NCBI GenBank assembly: GCA_963746825.1
Contig: CAVVCU010000005.1
Coordinates: 372,001 to 436,000 of the forward strand
Direction of reading: 5' to 3'
Length of the DNA: 64,000 nucleotides
Origin: JACVRW01 sp963746825
GTDB lineage: Bacteria > Actinomycetota > Thermoleophilia > Solirubrobacterales > Thermoleophilaceae
This document shows, piece after piece, positions 56,355 through 64,000 of the stretch. Numbering within the stretch: position 1 is the stretch's first letter; each line of letters starts with the position of its first letter. Position numbers and translations under genes: made by a program. The notes beneath the pieces were generated by a model. That model did not search any database. It was not told the DNA's origin and was given only the letters and a program-made list of their open reading frames with translations.

Positions 56355-57256
56355 GCGAGCCTCCGGCCGAGCTCGCGGGCCCACGCGCCCGAGGTGGAGA
56401 GCACCACGTGCTCCACGTTGGCCCGCCGCAGCGCGCCGGCCACCTCCGCGCGCCCGTCGCGGGCGGCCTTGGCAAAGCGATCGCGCAGGCGCGAGTCGCG
56501 GGTGTCGACGTTCACGCGGGCCCCGGTCTCGGGATCGACCAGCGCCAGGCGCCCGACGTTGGGCAGCTCGGCCTCGCGGGGATCACGGATCTCCACCGCC
56601 ATCACCGTGTGCCGGCCGCTGAGCGCGGCGAGCGGCCGCGCCCACTCCTCCGGCGAGCCGCCGAAGTCGGAGATCAGCACCACCAGCGAGCGCAGGCGAG
56701 CCACGCGGCCGAGCCGCGCGAGCGCCTCGGGCAGCGACTCCCCGGCAGCACCGTCGCCGGCCACGCCCTCGCCCAGCGCCCGGCGCAGCCCGACCCGGGC
56801 CCCGCGGCCGCCGCGGGGCGGAACGAGCTGGGTCTTCGGGGCTCCGTAGGTGAGCAGCGCCACGCGGCCGCCGCGGCGAACGGCCAGCGCGCCGAGCACC
56901 TCGACCACTCCCTCGGCCACGTCGCTCTTGAGCCGGTCCGCGGTCCCGAAGGCCATGGAGGGTGAGATGTCGAGCGCCATCCAGGTGGTGAGCATCCGCT
57001 CGGGCACGTGCTGGCGCACGTGGGGAATGCCCGTGCGCGCGGTGGCCGAGGGGTCGAGCTGGCGCACGTCGTCGCCGGGCTGGTAGGGCCGCAGCTGAGC
57101 GAGCTCGGTACCCGTGCCCACGCCGGCGCCCCGGTGCTCGCCCGCGCTCACGCCTCCAGCGCGGCGCACGAAGGCGAAATCGAGCGCTTCCACGAGGGCC
57201 CCCGGCACCGGCCCGGGGCCCTGACGCCCGGGGGGCGGTGCCAGAGCAGGGGTCAC
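56351..57256 (-). CDS. DUF58 domain protein (MoxR-associated)
   Basis: A 301-residue protein with the DUF58 core: GTELAQLRPYQPGDDVRQLD then the VWA-like segment TWMALDISPSMAFG (D-x-S-x-S) and LVVLISDFGG. Such proteins are almost always encoded between MoxR and a VWA protein. GTG start overlaps the MoxR stop (GTGA). No hydrophobic segment; probably cytoplasmic. Confidence 0.88.
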   Translation of the reverse strand: MTPALAPPPGRQGPGPVPGALVEALDFAFVRRAGGVSAGEHRGAGVGTGTELAQLRPYQPGDDVRQLDPSATARTGIPHVRQHVPERMLTTWMALDISPSMAFGTADRLKSDVAEGVVEVLGALAVRRGGRVALLTYGAPKTQLVPPRGGRGARVGLRRALGEGVAGDGAAGESLPEALARLGRVARLRSLVVLISDFGGSPEEWARPLAALSGRHTVMAVEIRDPREAELPNVGRLALVDPETGARVNVDTRDSRLRDRFAKAARDGRAEVAGALRRANVEHVVLSTSGAWARELGRRLA

Positions 57257-58254
57257 GCCGCCTGAGCCTCGGAGCCTCGCCGGTCGGGCTCGGGCACGGC
57301 CTCCAGCACCTTCTCGAGCAGGTCGTCCGGCCGCGCGCCCTCGCTCAGCCCCTCGTAGCTCAGCACCAGCCGGTGGCGGAGCACCTCGGGCGCGAGGTCG
57401 GTCACGTCGCCAGCGAGCACGTGGCGCCGGCCGCGCAGCAGCGCCAGCGAGCGCGCGGCCTGCACGAGCCCGATGGGTCCGCGCGGCGAGGCTCCGTAGC
57501 TGATCAGCGGCTCGACCTCGTCCAGGCCGTAGCGGCCGGGCCGGCGCGTGGCGTCGGCCAGCGCGACCGCGTAGTCGATCACCTCGCGGTCGACCATCAC
57601 CTCGGCCGCGGCGGCGCGAAAGCGCAGCAGATCGGCCACGTCGATGCGCTCCTCGACCATCGCCGCCGCCGTCAGCGAGCGATCGACGACCATGGCCTCG
57701 TCGCCGGGCGACGGGTAGTCGACCAGGATCTTCATCAGGAAGCGGTCGACCTGCGCCTCGGGCAGCGGGTAGGTGCCCTCGGACTCGATCGGGTTCTGGG
57801 TGGCGAGCACCAGGAAGGGGAGGGGCACCACGTGCGTCTGGCCGCCGATCGTGACCTGCTGCTCCTGCATCACCTCGAGCAGGGCCGACTGGACCTTGGC
57901 CGGCGCGCGGTTGATCTCGTCGGCCAGGAGGAAGTTGGCGAACACCGGGCCGAGCTCGACGTCGAAGCTGCCGCTGTCCGGGCGGTAGATGCGCGTGCCC
58001 ACGAGATCGGAGGGGACAAGGTCGGGCGTGAACTGGATGCGGCTGAAGCTGCCGCCCACCGCGGAGGCCAGCGTCTTGATGGTCAGGGTCTTGGCCAGGC
58101 CCGGCACTCCCTCCAGCAGCACGTGGCCGCCGGTGAGCAGCGCCACCATCACGCGCTCGAGCATCGCGTCCTGGCCGATGATCACTCGCTTGATCTCGAA
58201 GAGCGCGCTCTCCAGCGCCTCCCGCGGGTCCTCGTCTCTGTGGCTCTCGCTCAT
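57253..58254 (-). CDS. MoxR-family AAA+ ATPase
   Basis: A 333-residue AAA+ protein: Walker A GHVLLEGVPGLAKTLTIKTL, Walker B FLLADEINRAPAKVQSALLE, sensor 1 LVLATQNPIESEG, arginine finger in PEAQVDRFLMK and a helical lid. MoxR ATPases act with VWA/DUF58 partners in protein maturation. First gene of the three-gene module; divergent from the response regulator across 73 bp. Confidence 0.93.
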   Translation of the reverse strand: MSESHRDEDPREALESALFEIKRVIIGQDAMLERVMVALLTGGHVLLEGVPGLAKTLTIKTLASAVGGSFSRIQFTPDLVPSDLVGTRIYRPDSGSFDVELGPVFANFLLADEINRAPAKVQSALLEVMQEQQVTIGGQTHVVPLPFLVLATQNPIESEGTYPLPEAQVDRFLMKILVDYPSPGDEAMVVDRSLTAAAMVEERIDVADLLRFRAAAAEVMVDREVIDYAVALADATRRPGRYGLDEVEPLISYGASPRGPIGLVQAARSLALLRGRRHVLAGDVTDLAPEVLRHRLVLSYEGLSEGARPDDLLEKVLEAVPEPDRRGSEAQAA

Positions 58255-58314
58255 GCGGCCAAACTACGAAGGCGCCTGTCACCGGTGGATAACGGAGGGT
58301 GGGGGGCCGCTCAC

Positions 58315-58320
58315 TACCCT
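58315..58320 (+). promoter_or_regulatory. Leaderless-type -10 element (TACCCT)
   Basis: TACCCT, seven bases, then the GTG of the response regulator; no Shine-Dalgarno sequence. Confidence 0.5.
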
Positions 58321-58327
58321 GAATCCG

Positions 58328-58981
58328 GTGCGCGTGCTGCTTGCTGAGGACGAACGCAGGGTCGCCGACGCCCTGGCCCGCGGACTGCGCCGCGAGGGCA
58401 TGGCGGTCGACGTGGCCTACGACGGCGCCGCCGCCCTGGACAAGGCGCGGCTGAACCCCTACGACGTGGTCGTACTCGACCGCGACCTGCCCGAGTTGCA
58501 CGGCGACGAGGTCTGCCGCACGCTGCGCGACGAGGAGCCCGACAGCCGAGTGCTGATGCTCACCGCCGCGGCGCGGACCGACGATCTCGTCTACGGCCTC
58601 TCGCTCGGCGCCGACGACTACATGTCCAAGCCCTTTGCCTTCGCCGAGCTCGTGGCGCGGCTGCGGGCGCTCGGGCGCCGGGCCGGGTCGGCGCGACCGG
58701 TGACCCTGCGCACCGGCGACGTCGAGCTGGATCCCGCGAAGCGCACCGCTGCGCGCGCGGGACGCACTCTGGACCTGACCCCCAAGGAGTTCGCCGTGCT
58801 CGAGGCACTGATGACGGCGGAGGGCGCGGTGGTGTCCAACGACGAGCTCGTGCAGCGGGTGTGGGACGAGAACGCCGACCCCTGGACCAACTCGGTGCGC
58901 ATGTCGATCCTGCGCCTGCGCCGCAAGCTGGGCGAGCCGGCGGTGGTGCACACCGTCAAGGGCGCGGGCTACCGGGTGTGA
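58328..58981 (+). CDS. OmpR-type response regulator
   Basis: A 217-residue protein: receiver domain (RVLLAEDERRVADALARG acidic pocket, phospho-Asp in YDVVVLDRDLPELHGDE, Lys in DYMSKPFAFAELVARL) and C-terminal winged helix (LDLTPKEFAVLEALM, SVRMSILRLRRKLGE, VKGAGYRV). GTG start 7 bp after a TACCCT -10. Coupled by GTGA to its kinase. Sits between two VWA modules on the opposite strand, which it may regulate. Confidence 0.93.
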   Translation: MRVLLAEDERRVADALARGLRREGMAVDVAYDGAAALDKARLNPYDVVVLDRDLPELHGDEVCRTLRDEEPDSRVLMLTAAARTDDLVYGLSLGADDYMSKPFAFAELVARLRALGRRAGSARPVTLRTGDVELDPAKRTAARAGRTLDLTPKEFAVLEALMTAEGAVVSNDELVQRVWDENADPWTNSVRMSILRLRRKLGEPAVVHTVKGAGYRV

Positions 58982-60108
58982 ACCTGCCCCGCCTCACCGT
59001 CCGGGCCCGGCTCACCGCGCTGTACGCCCTGCTGGTGGGCGTCTCGACCGGCGTTCTCCTGCTCGTGAGCCTGTGGCTGCTCGGTCGCAGCTTCGACCGC
59101 ACGCTCCCCGACACGCTGGCCGGCGATGCGTTTCGCGAGGTGGCTCTGCAGTACGGGCTCGCCTTCACCGGCGTGCTGCTGCTGGCCGCGGTGATCGGAT
59201 GGACGGTGGCCGGGAGGGTGCTCGCCCCGCTCAAGCACATCACCTCCACGGCCCGGCGCGTGTCCGACGAGAGCCTCACCGAGCGCATTCCCGTGGCCGG
59301 TGCCGACGACGAGCTGCGCGAGCTGGGGGAGACCCTCAACTCGATGCTCGACCGCCTCGAGGGCTCATTCGAGAGCCAGCAGCGCTTCGTGGCCAACGCG
59401 AGCCACGAGCTGCGCAGCCCCCTCACCGTCATCCGGGCCGAGGCCGAGGTCGCGCTGGCCAATCCGCAGCCCGACATCGACGAGCTGCGCGGCATGGCCG
59501 AAGCCGTGGTCGATGCGAGCCGGCGCACCGAGGCGCTGCTGGCCGGCCTGCTCATCCTGGCCCGCAGCCAACCCGACCTGCTCAACCGCCGTAGCGTGGA
59601 GCTCGACGTCGCGGTCCAGTCCGCCCTCGAGGACGCTCAGCCCGTGGCCGAACGCGAGGGAGTTCGCCTCAGCGCCCGCCTCGACCCCGCCGAGACCGAG
59701 GGCGACGCTGCCCTGCTCGAGCGCGTGGCGGCGAACCTGATCGAGAACGGCATTCGCTACAACCGCCCCGGCGGGTTCGTCGACGTGAGCACCCGGGCCG
59801 AGCTCGGGACCGTCGAGTTGCGGGTCGAGAACAGCGGGCCACCGGTGGCCGCGGAGGCCGCGGCGCGCCTGACCGAGCCCTTCGAGCGGCTGGGCCGCGA
59901 GGCGGATGCTCGCGGCGCCGGTCTGGGCCTGTCGATCGTGAGCGCGGTCAGCCGGGCCCACGGCGGCTCCTTGACCATCGAGCCACGCGCCGAGGGCGGG
60001 CTGGTGGCCTCGGTGCGCCTGCCTAGAGGCGAAGCTCGCCGGGCGGCGGAGCCTCTTCGCGATGCTCCCGCCACGGGCAGTCGCCCGGCTTTCGAGTCTC
60101 CTGCTTGA
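58978..60108 (+). CDS. Sensor histidine kinase
   Basis: A 376-residue membrane kinase: transmembrane helices at about 10-34 and 58-80 with a very short external loop, HAMP domain, phospho-His in FVANASHELRSPLTVIRAE, N box NLIENGIRYNRPGG, G box GAGLGLSIVSAVSRAHGG. The small sensor loop suggests sensing within the membrane or by a partner. The last 86 bp overlap an oppositely oriented small gene. Confidence 0.92.
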   Translation: MNLPRLTVRARLTALYALLVGVSTGVLLLVSLWLLGRSFDRTLPDTLAGDAFREVALQYGLAFTGVLLLAAVIGWTVAGRVLAPLKHITSTARRVSDESLTERIPVAGADDELRELGETLNSMLDRLEGSFESQQRFVANASHELRSPLTVIRAEAEVALANPQPDIDELRGMAEAVVDASRRTEALLAGLLILARSQPDLLNRRSVELDVAVQSALEDAQPVAEREGVRLSARLDPAETEGDAALLERVAANLIENGIRYNRPGGFVDVSTRAELGTVELRVENSGPPVAAEAAARLTEPFERLGREADARGAGLGLSIVSAVSRAHGGSLTIEPRAEGGLVASVRLPRGEARRAAEPLRDAPATGSRPAFESPA

Positions 60109-60241
60109 CGTCGATCTGCAGCGGCGCGGGCCGCTCGGCGGCGTCGGAGAGGCGTCCGTCCACGTCGGCCACGCCGGCCAGCCCGGTGCCGAACAGGGCC
60201 ACCCCCGCCACTGCCGCCGTCGCCGTGAGCAGACGCTTCAT
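60023..60241 (-). CDS. Small secreted protein, unknown
   Basis: A 72-residue protein with a clear signal peptide (MKRLLTATAAVAGVALFGTG, cleavage near residue 24) and a short Asp/Arg/Pro-rich mature part with one Cys. It is 17 bp downstream of the VWA gene on the same strand and overlaps the 3' end of the histidine kinase gene in antisense for 86 bp. Plausible but unproved as a gene. Confidence 0.5.
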   Translation of the reverse strand: MKRLLTATAAVAGVALFGTGLAGVADVDGRLSDAAERPAPLQIDVKQETRKPGDCPWREHREEAPPPGELRL

Positions 60242-60258
60242 GCAGGACAGATTAGGGA

Positions 60259-61214
60259 TCAGGGCAAACGGCCGAACCAGCGCAAGGACATCGCGCCGCC
60301 GGTGAGCAGCAGAAGGCCGGCGCCGGCGACGAAGGCCGCCGTGACCTCACGCTCCTCCTCACGCGTGGCCACCTGGGAGCCCAGCCGGTCGTACACCGCG
60401 CCCAGCTGGTCCCCGGCGTCGGCCGAGAAGCTGCGCGCTCCGCTGATGGTTGCGATGCGCCGCATGGCGTCGCGGTCGGGCGGCACGGAGCGCGTGGCGG
60501 TGCTCCCGTCGGGGCGCTCGACCTCGATCGTGCCGCCGTCGGTGCCGAGCGCGACGGTGTAGACCGGGATGCGCGCCTTCGCGGCCTCGCGGGCCACCTC
60601 TATCGGGTCGCGGCCGTGGGTGGAGGCGCCGTCGGAGAGAAGGATCACCGCGGCGGGAGGGCGCTTGCTGTCGCGCGCCCCCTCGCGGTTGAGCAGACCG
60701 ACCGCGGCGGCGAGGCCCTCGCCGGTGGCCGTGCCGCCCCGGGGCCGCAGGTCGGCGATCAGGTCGCGCACGTCGCGGCGGTCGGCCCGCGGCGGCTCGA
60801 TCGCGCGCACCGAGTGGTTGAAGGCCACGGCTCCCACGCGCAGCTCCTCGGGCGCGTCGTCGAGCAGCTGCAGCGCCGCGCGGCGGACCGCGGTCATGCG
60901 CGAGGGCGGCACGTCGCGGGCCTCCATGGAGCCCGAGGTGTCCGTGGCGAGTATCACGGCGGCCCGTTCCTCGGATACCGCCACGGTGGCCTCCGGCCGG
61001 GCCAGGGCCACGGCCACGGCGGCCAGCGCGGCCCCGTAGAGGATCAGCGGCAGGTGGCGGCGGGCGCCAGGGCGAAGCGGAGCCACCGACGCCATCAGCG
61101 CGGGTGAGGCGAAGCTTCCGGCCTTCGCCTTGCGCCGGCGGTCGGCGAGCACGTAGAGCAGGGCCGCCAGCGGCACGAGCACAAGCGCCACGAGGAACAG
61201 CGGGGCCTGAAAGC

Positions 61215-61218
<4 letters not shown>
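60259..61218 (-). CDS. Second VWA-domain membrane protein
   Basis: A 319-residue paralogue of the protein at 55416: the same start (SFQAPLFLVALVLVPLAALL), second transmembrane helix, MIDAS residues (VILATDTSGSMEARD, GGTATGEGLA, LLSDGASTHG) and C-terminal helix. Its ATG overlaps the stop of the HtrA-type protease by four bases, so the two are translated together; a VWA protein paired with a periplasmic protease suggests recruitment of clients. Confidence 0.88.
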
Positions 61219-62375
<1,157 letters not shown>

Positions 62376-62430
62376 GGAGGCGACGCTACGCGGCGCCGCG
62401 TCACTGGGAGATAACGCTCCGGGCCTGGAG

Positions 62431-62718
62431 CTATCCGCGGCGCATGAGCCGGCCCACGGCCGACATGAGCTCGTCGGCGCGGTCTTCCTGCTTGGACTGC
62501 TCGGCACCGATCACGCAGTGGCGGGCGTGGTCGTCGAGCAGTCCCAGCGCCACCTTGTCGAGCGCGGCCTGCACCGCTCCGATCTGCGTGAGCACGTCGA
62601 TGCAGTAGCGGTCCTCGTCCACCATCCGCTCGATTCCTCGCACCTGGCCCTCCACCCGGCGCAGGCGGCTCTTGAGCTGGTCCTTGGTGGCGGTGTACCC
62701 GCGGGCTTCAGTGGCCAT
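62431..62718 (-). CDS. csoR: CsoR-family metal-sensing repressor
   Basis: A 95-residue four-helix repressor. C39, H64 and C68 form the C-H-x3-C Cu(I) site of CsoR (EDRYCIDVL, DDHARHCVIG); LKSRLRRVEGQVRGIERM is the DNA-contacting helix. It most likely senses copper, although the family also senses sulfur, nickel or formaldehyde. A perfect TACCCC-GAG-GGGGTA palindrome 10 bp upstream of the ATG suggests autoregulation. No copper exporter gene lies within the window. Confidence 0.9.
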   Translation of the reverse strand: MATEARGYTATKDQLKSRLRRVEGQVRGIERMVDEDRYCIDVLTQIGAVQAALDKVALGLLDDHARHCVIGAEQSKQEDRADELMSAVGRLMRRG

Positions 62719-63947
62719 GGGTCGATTTTACCCCGAGGGGGTATCCGGCGGCCGACTCCTTCCACGGCGTCCGCCGCCGCGGCCGCGCCGTCGTTTCGTT
62801 CCGACCAGCCCGCCAGGGCGCCGGCGCGCCGGCGGTAGCGCGGGTCACCGAGCAGGCGCCGCACGGCGAGGCGGACCCCGCGAGCGGTGTGAAAGCGGCG
62901 TGGGAGGGAAACGCCGAGCCCGGCCCAGCGGACCCGGGCGGCGTTCTCGGCCTGGTCGCCCGCGTACGGGCAGGCCACCACCGGCACGCCACAGTGAAGC
63001 GAGCGGGCCAGCGTCCCGTGGCCCGCGTGGCACACGACCGCCTGGCACAGCGGCATGGTGCGCGCGTAGGAGACCCAGTCGACCACGCGGGCGTTGGCGG
63101 GCACGGCCAGCTCCGGTGAGGCGGCTCGTCCGTTGAGCGTGGCCAGCACGCGCACGGGTTCGCCGGCCAGGCCCTCCAGGGCGGCGCGCACCAGCCGGTG
63201 CTCGGGATCCTGGGAGGTCGAGGGCGCCACGAGCACCAGCGGGCCCGAGCCCGGCGGCAGTTCCACGTCGCCGTAGGGCTGTTCCCACAGCAGCGGTCCG
63301 GTCACCCGCAGCCACGGCTCGGGCACCGCCCGGGGGTACTCGAGCTGGGGGAAGGTCGCCACGAGAGCCAGCGCGCGCGAGATGCCGCCGTGCACGTGGG
63401 AGAGGGGTGGCAGCCCCACGCGCTCGCGGGCGCCGTTGAGCTCGCGCCGCCCCTGCTCCTCTCCCTTCATGAGCAGGGGGCGCGTCGAGCGCCACAGCCG
63501 GTCGCCGACCGGGGTGCGCGCGGGCACGGCGCCCAGGGCGTACACCGGGAAGCCGGCCTGGCCCATCGGCATCGGGTGGGGTACCAGGGTCACCCAGGGC
63601 CGCTCCTCGCACTCGGCGGCCAGCGCGGCGGCGACGGTGAGGATGTCGGCCACCACCACCTCGGGGTCGACCCGGCGGATCAGCTCACGCGTACTGCCCG
63701 ACGCGCGCACCGCCGCCACGTAGGGCTTCAGCGCCCGCTCGCTGGTGGGGAACACCTGATACTCCGGCGCGGCCGCGAAGCTCATCCCCTCGCTCTCCAC
63801 GTGCTCGCGCCACTTCGACCAGGTCTCCAGCGTCACCTCGTGGCCGCGGCTGGCCAGCTCGCGCCCCAGCGCAATGGCCGGAAAGGCGTGTCCGGGGTCG
63901 CCGAAGGCGGCGAGCAGAATGCGACGGCGCCCGGCGCCCGGGCTCAC
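62511..63947 (-). CDS. UDP-glycosyltransferase (GT-B, MGT/UGT type)
   Basis: A GT1-like protein: ILLAAFGDPGHAFPAIALGR at the N-terminus (acceptor side) and a donor-binding signature near VVCHAGHGTLARSLHCGVPV (H-x-G-x-G-T), with PYAGDQAENAARV. The recognisable domain ends near residue 395 (about 62760); beyond that the frame stays open through the csoR operator and far into csoR in another frame, which is improbable. A single-base shift near the end would give a stop at the TAA in GGGGTAAAATC. GTG start two bases after the previous gene. Confidence 0.75.
   Translation of the reverse strand: MSPGAGRRRILLAAFGDPGHAFPAIALGRELASRGHEVTLETWSKWREHVESEGMSFAAAPEYQVFPTSERALKPYVAAVRASGSTRELIRRVDPEVVVADILTVAAALAAECEERPWVTLVPHPMPMGQAGFPVYALGAVPARTPVGDRLWRSTRPLLMKGEEQGRRELNGARERVGLPPLSHVHGGISRALALVATFPQLEYPRAVPEPWLRVTGPLLWEQPYGDVELPPGSGPLVLVAPSTSQDPEHRLVRAALEGLAGEPVRVLATLNGRAASPELAVPANARVVDWVSYARTMPLCQAVVCHAGHGTLARSLHCGVPVVACPYAGDQAENAARVRWAGLGVSLPRRFHTARGVRLAVRRLLGDPRYRRRAGALAGWSERNDGAAAAADAVEGVGRRIPPRGKIDPWPLKPAGTPPPRTSSRAACAGWRARCEESSGWWTRTATASTCSRRSERCRPRSTRWRWDCSTTTPATA
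62729..62743. promoter_or_regulatory. CsoR-type operator
   Basis: TACCCCGAGGGGGTA: 6-bp perfect arms with a 3-nt centre, ending 10 bp before the csoR ATG. G/C-tract palindromes with flanking TA are the known site type for CsoR/CstR-family repressors. It overlaps the likely -10 and the end of the glycosyltransferase gene. Confidence 0.7.
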
Positions 63948-63949
63948 CC

Positions 63950-64000
63950 TCAGAGCATCTCCGCGAGATCGCGAACCGTGCGCTTGCGGACCTCGGGATC
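63950..64000 (-). CDS. 3' end of an unidentified gene, partial
   Basis: Sixteen codons (ending VRDLAEML) and TGA on the minus strand, running out of the window. It ends two bases before the glycosyltransferase GTG, so it is probably in the same operon. Too little to identify; the helical charged end would suit another glycosyltransferase or many other families. Confidence 0.5.
   Translation of the reverse strand, partial: DPEVRKRTVRDLAEML

Overview
The window reads as chromosomal DNA of a high-GC actinobacterium, most likely a member of Thermoleophilia (Solirubrobacterales-like). The reasons are the high GC content, the many GTG starts, ATGA/GTGA gene overlaps, the DUF6504 and dnaE2 mutasome genes, the GAAC-N4-GTTC LexA boxes, and secreted proteins ending in the Arg/Gly-rich 'LSPGRY...AGN' domain I associate with that group. 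No rRNA, CRISPR array or insertion sequence was found. One tRNA (Asn, GTT) is present.

Layout. 1-14 kb: the 3' end of a probable imuB and a DUF6504 gene; a secreted propeller-like protein; two overlapping c-di-GMP genes (GGDEF-EAL, then GAF-GAF-GGDEF); a CocE/NonD-type hydrolase; a methyltransferase; two VOC proteins flanking a small AraC regulator; then dnaE2 behind a LexA box. 13-21 kb: a redox region with a Fur/PerR-like regulator fused to an O6-alkylguanine-DNA alkyltransferase, divergent from a manganese catalase operon (catalase, unknown partner, SRPBCC protein, FAD-Rieske oxidoreductase), followed by a HemK2-like methyltransferase, a GCS2-type carboxylate-amine ligase, a heme-oxygenase-like diiron protein and a CDGSH protein. 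21-27 kb: M48 protease, DUF72, an RsbW-like kinase beside a PAS/GAF/SpoIIE phosphatase, and a metallo-beta-lactamase-fold hydrolase.

27-55 kb is conserved housekeeping DNA: efp-nusB-xseB-ispA-dxs, tlyA-nadK-recN-pyrG, Nudix-xerD-mutM, recO, ppdK and dgt-dnaG-rpoD-tRNA-Asn. Accessory genes are interspersed (M42 peptidase, OsmC, carbonic anhydrase, M20 peptidase, glutaredoxin). A tandem duplication of a secreted beta-helix gene, which carried a piece of recO with it, sits between recO and ppdK. After the tRNA come a probably LexA-controlled HNH protein gene (broken frame), a MoxR-DUF58-VWA module, a two-component system, a second VWA plus HtrA-protease module, and a CsoR-type regulator with a clear operator beside a glycosyltransferase.

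Five loci carry single-base frame breaks (CocE hydrolase, dxs, ppdK, the second beta-helix copy, the HNH gene). Because dxs and ppdK are conserved and otherwise intact, sequence or assembly errors are a serious possibility. The features that most deserve attention are the Fur-Ogt fusion facing a Mn catalase, the matching LexA box/start-codon architecture at dnaE2 and the HNH gene, and the ligase/diiron/CDGSH/methyltransferase cluster.
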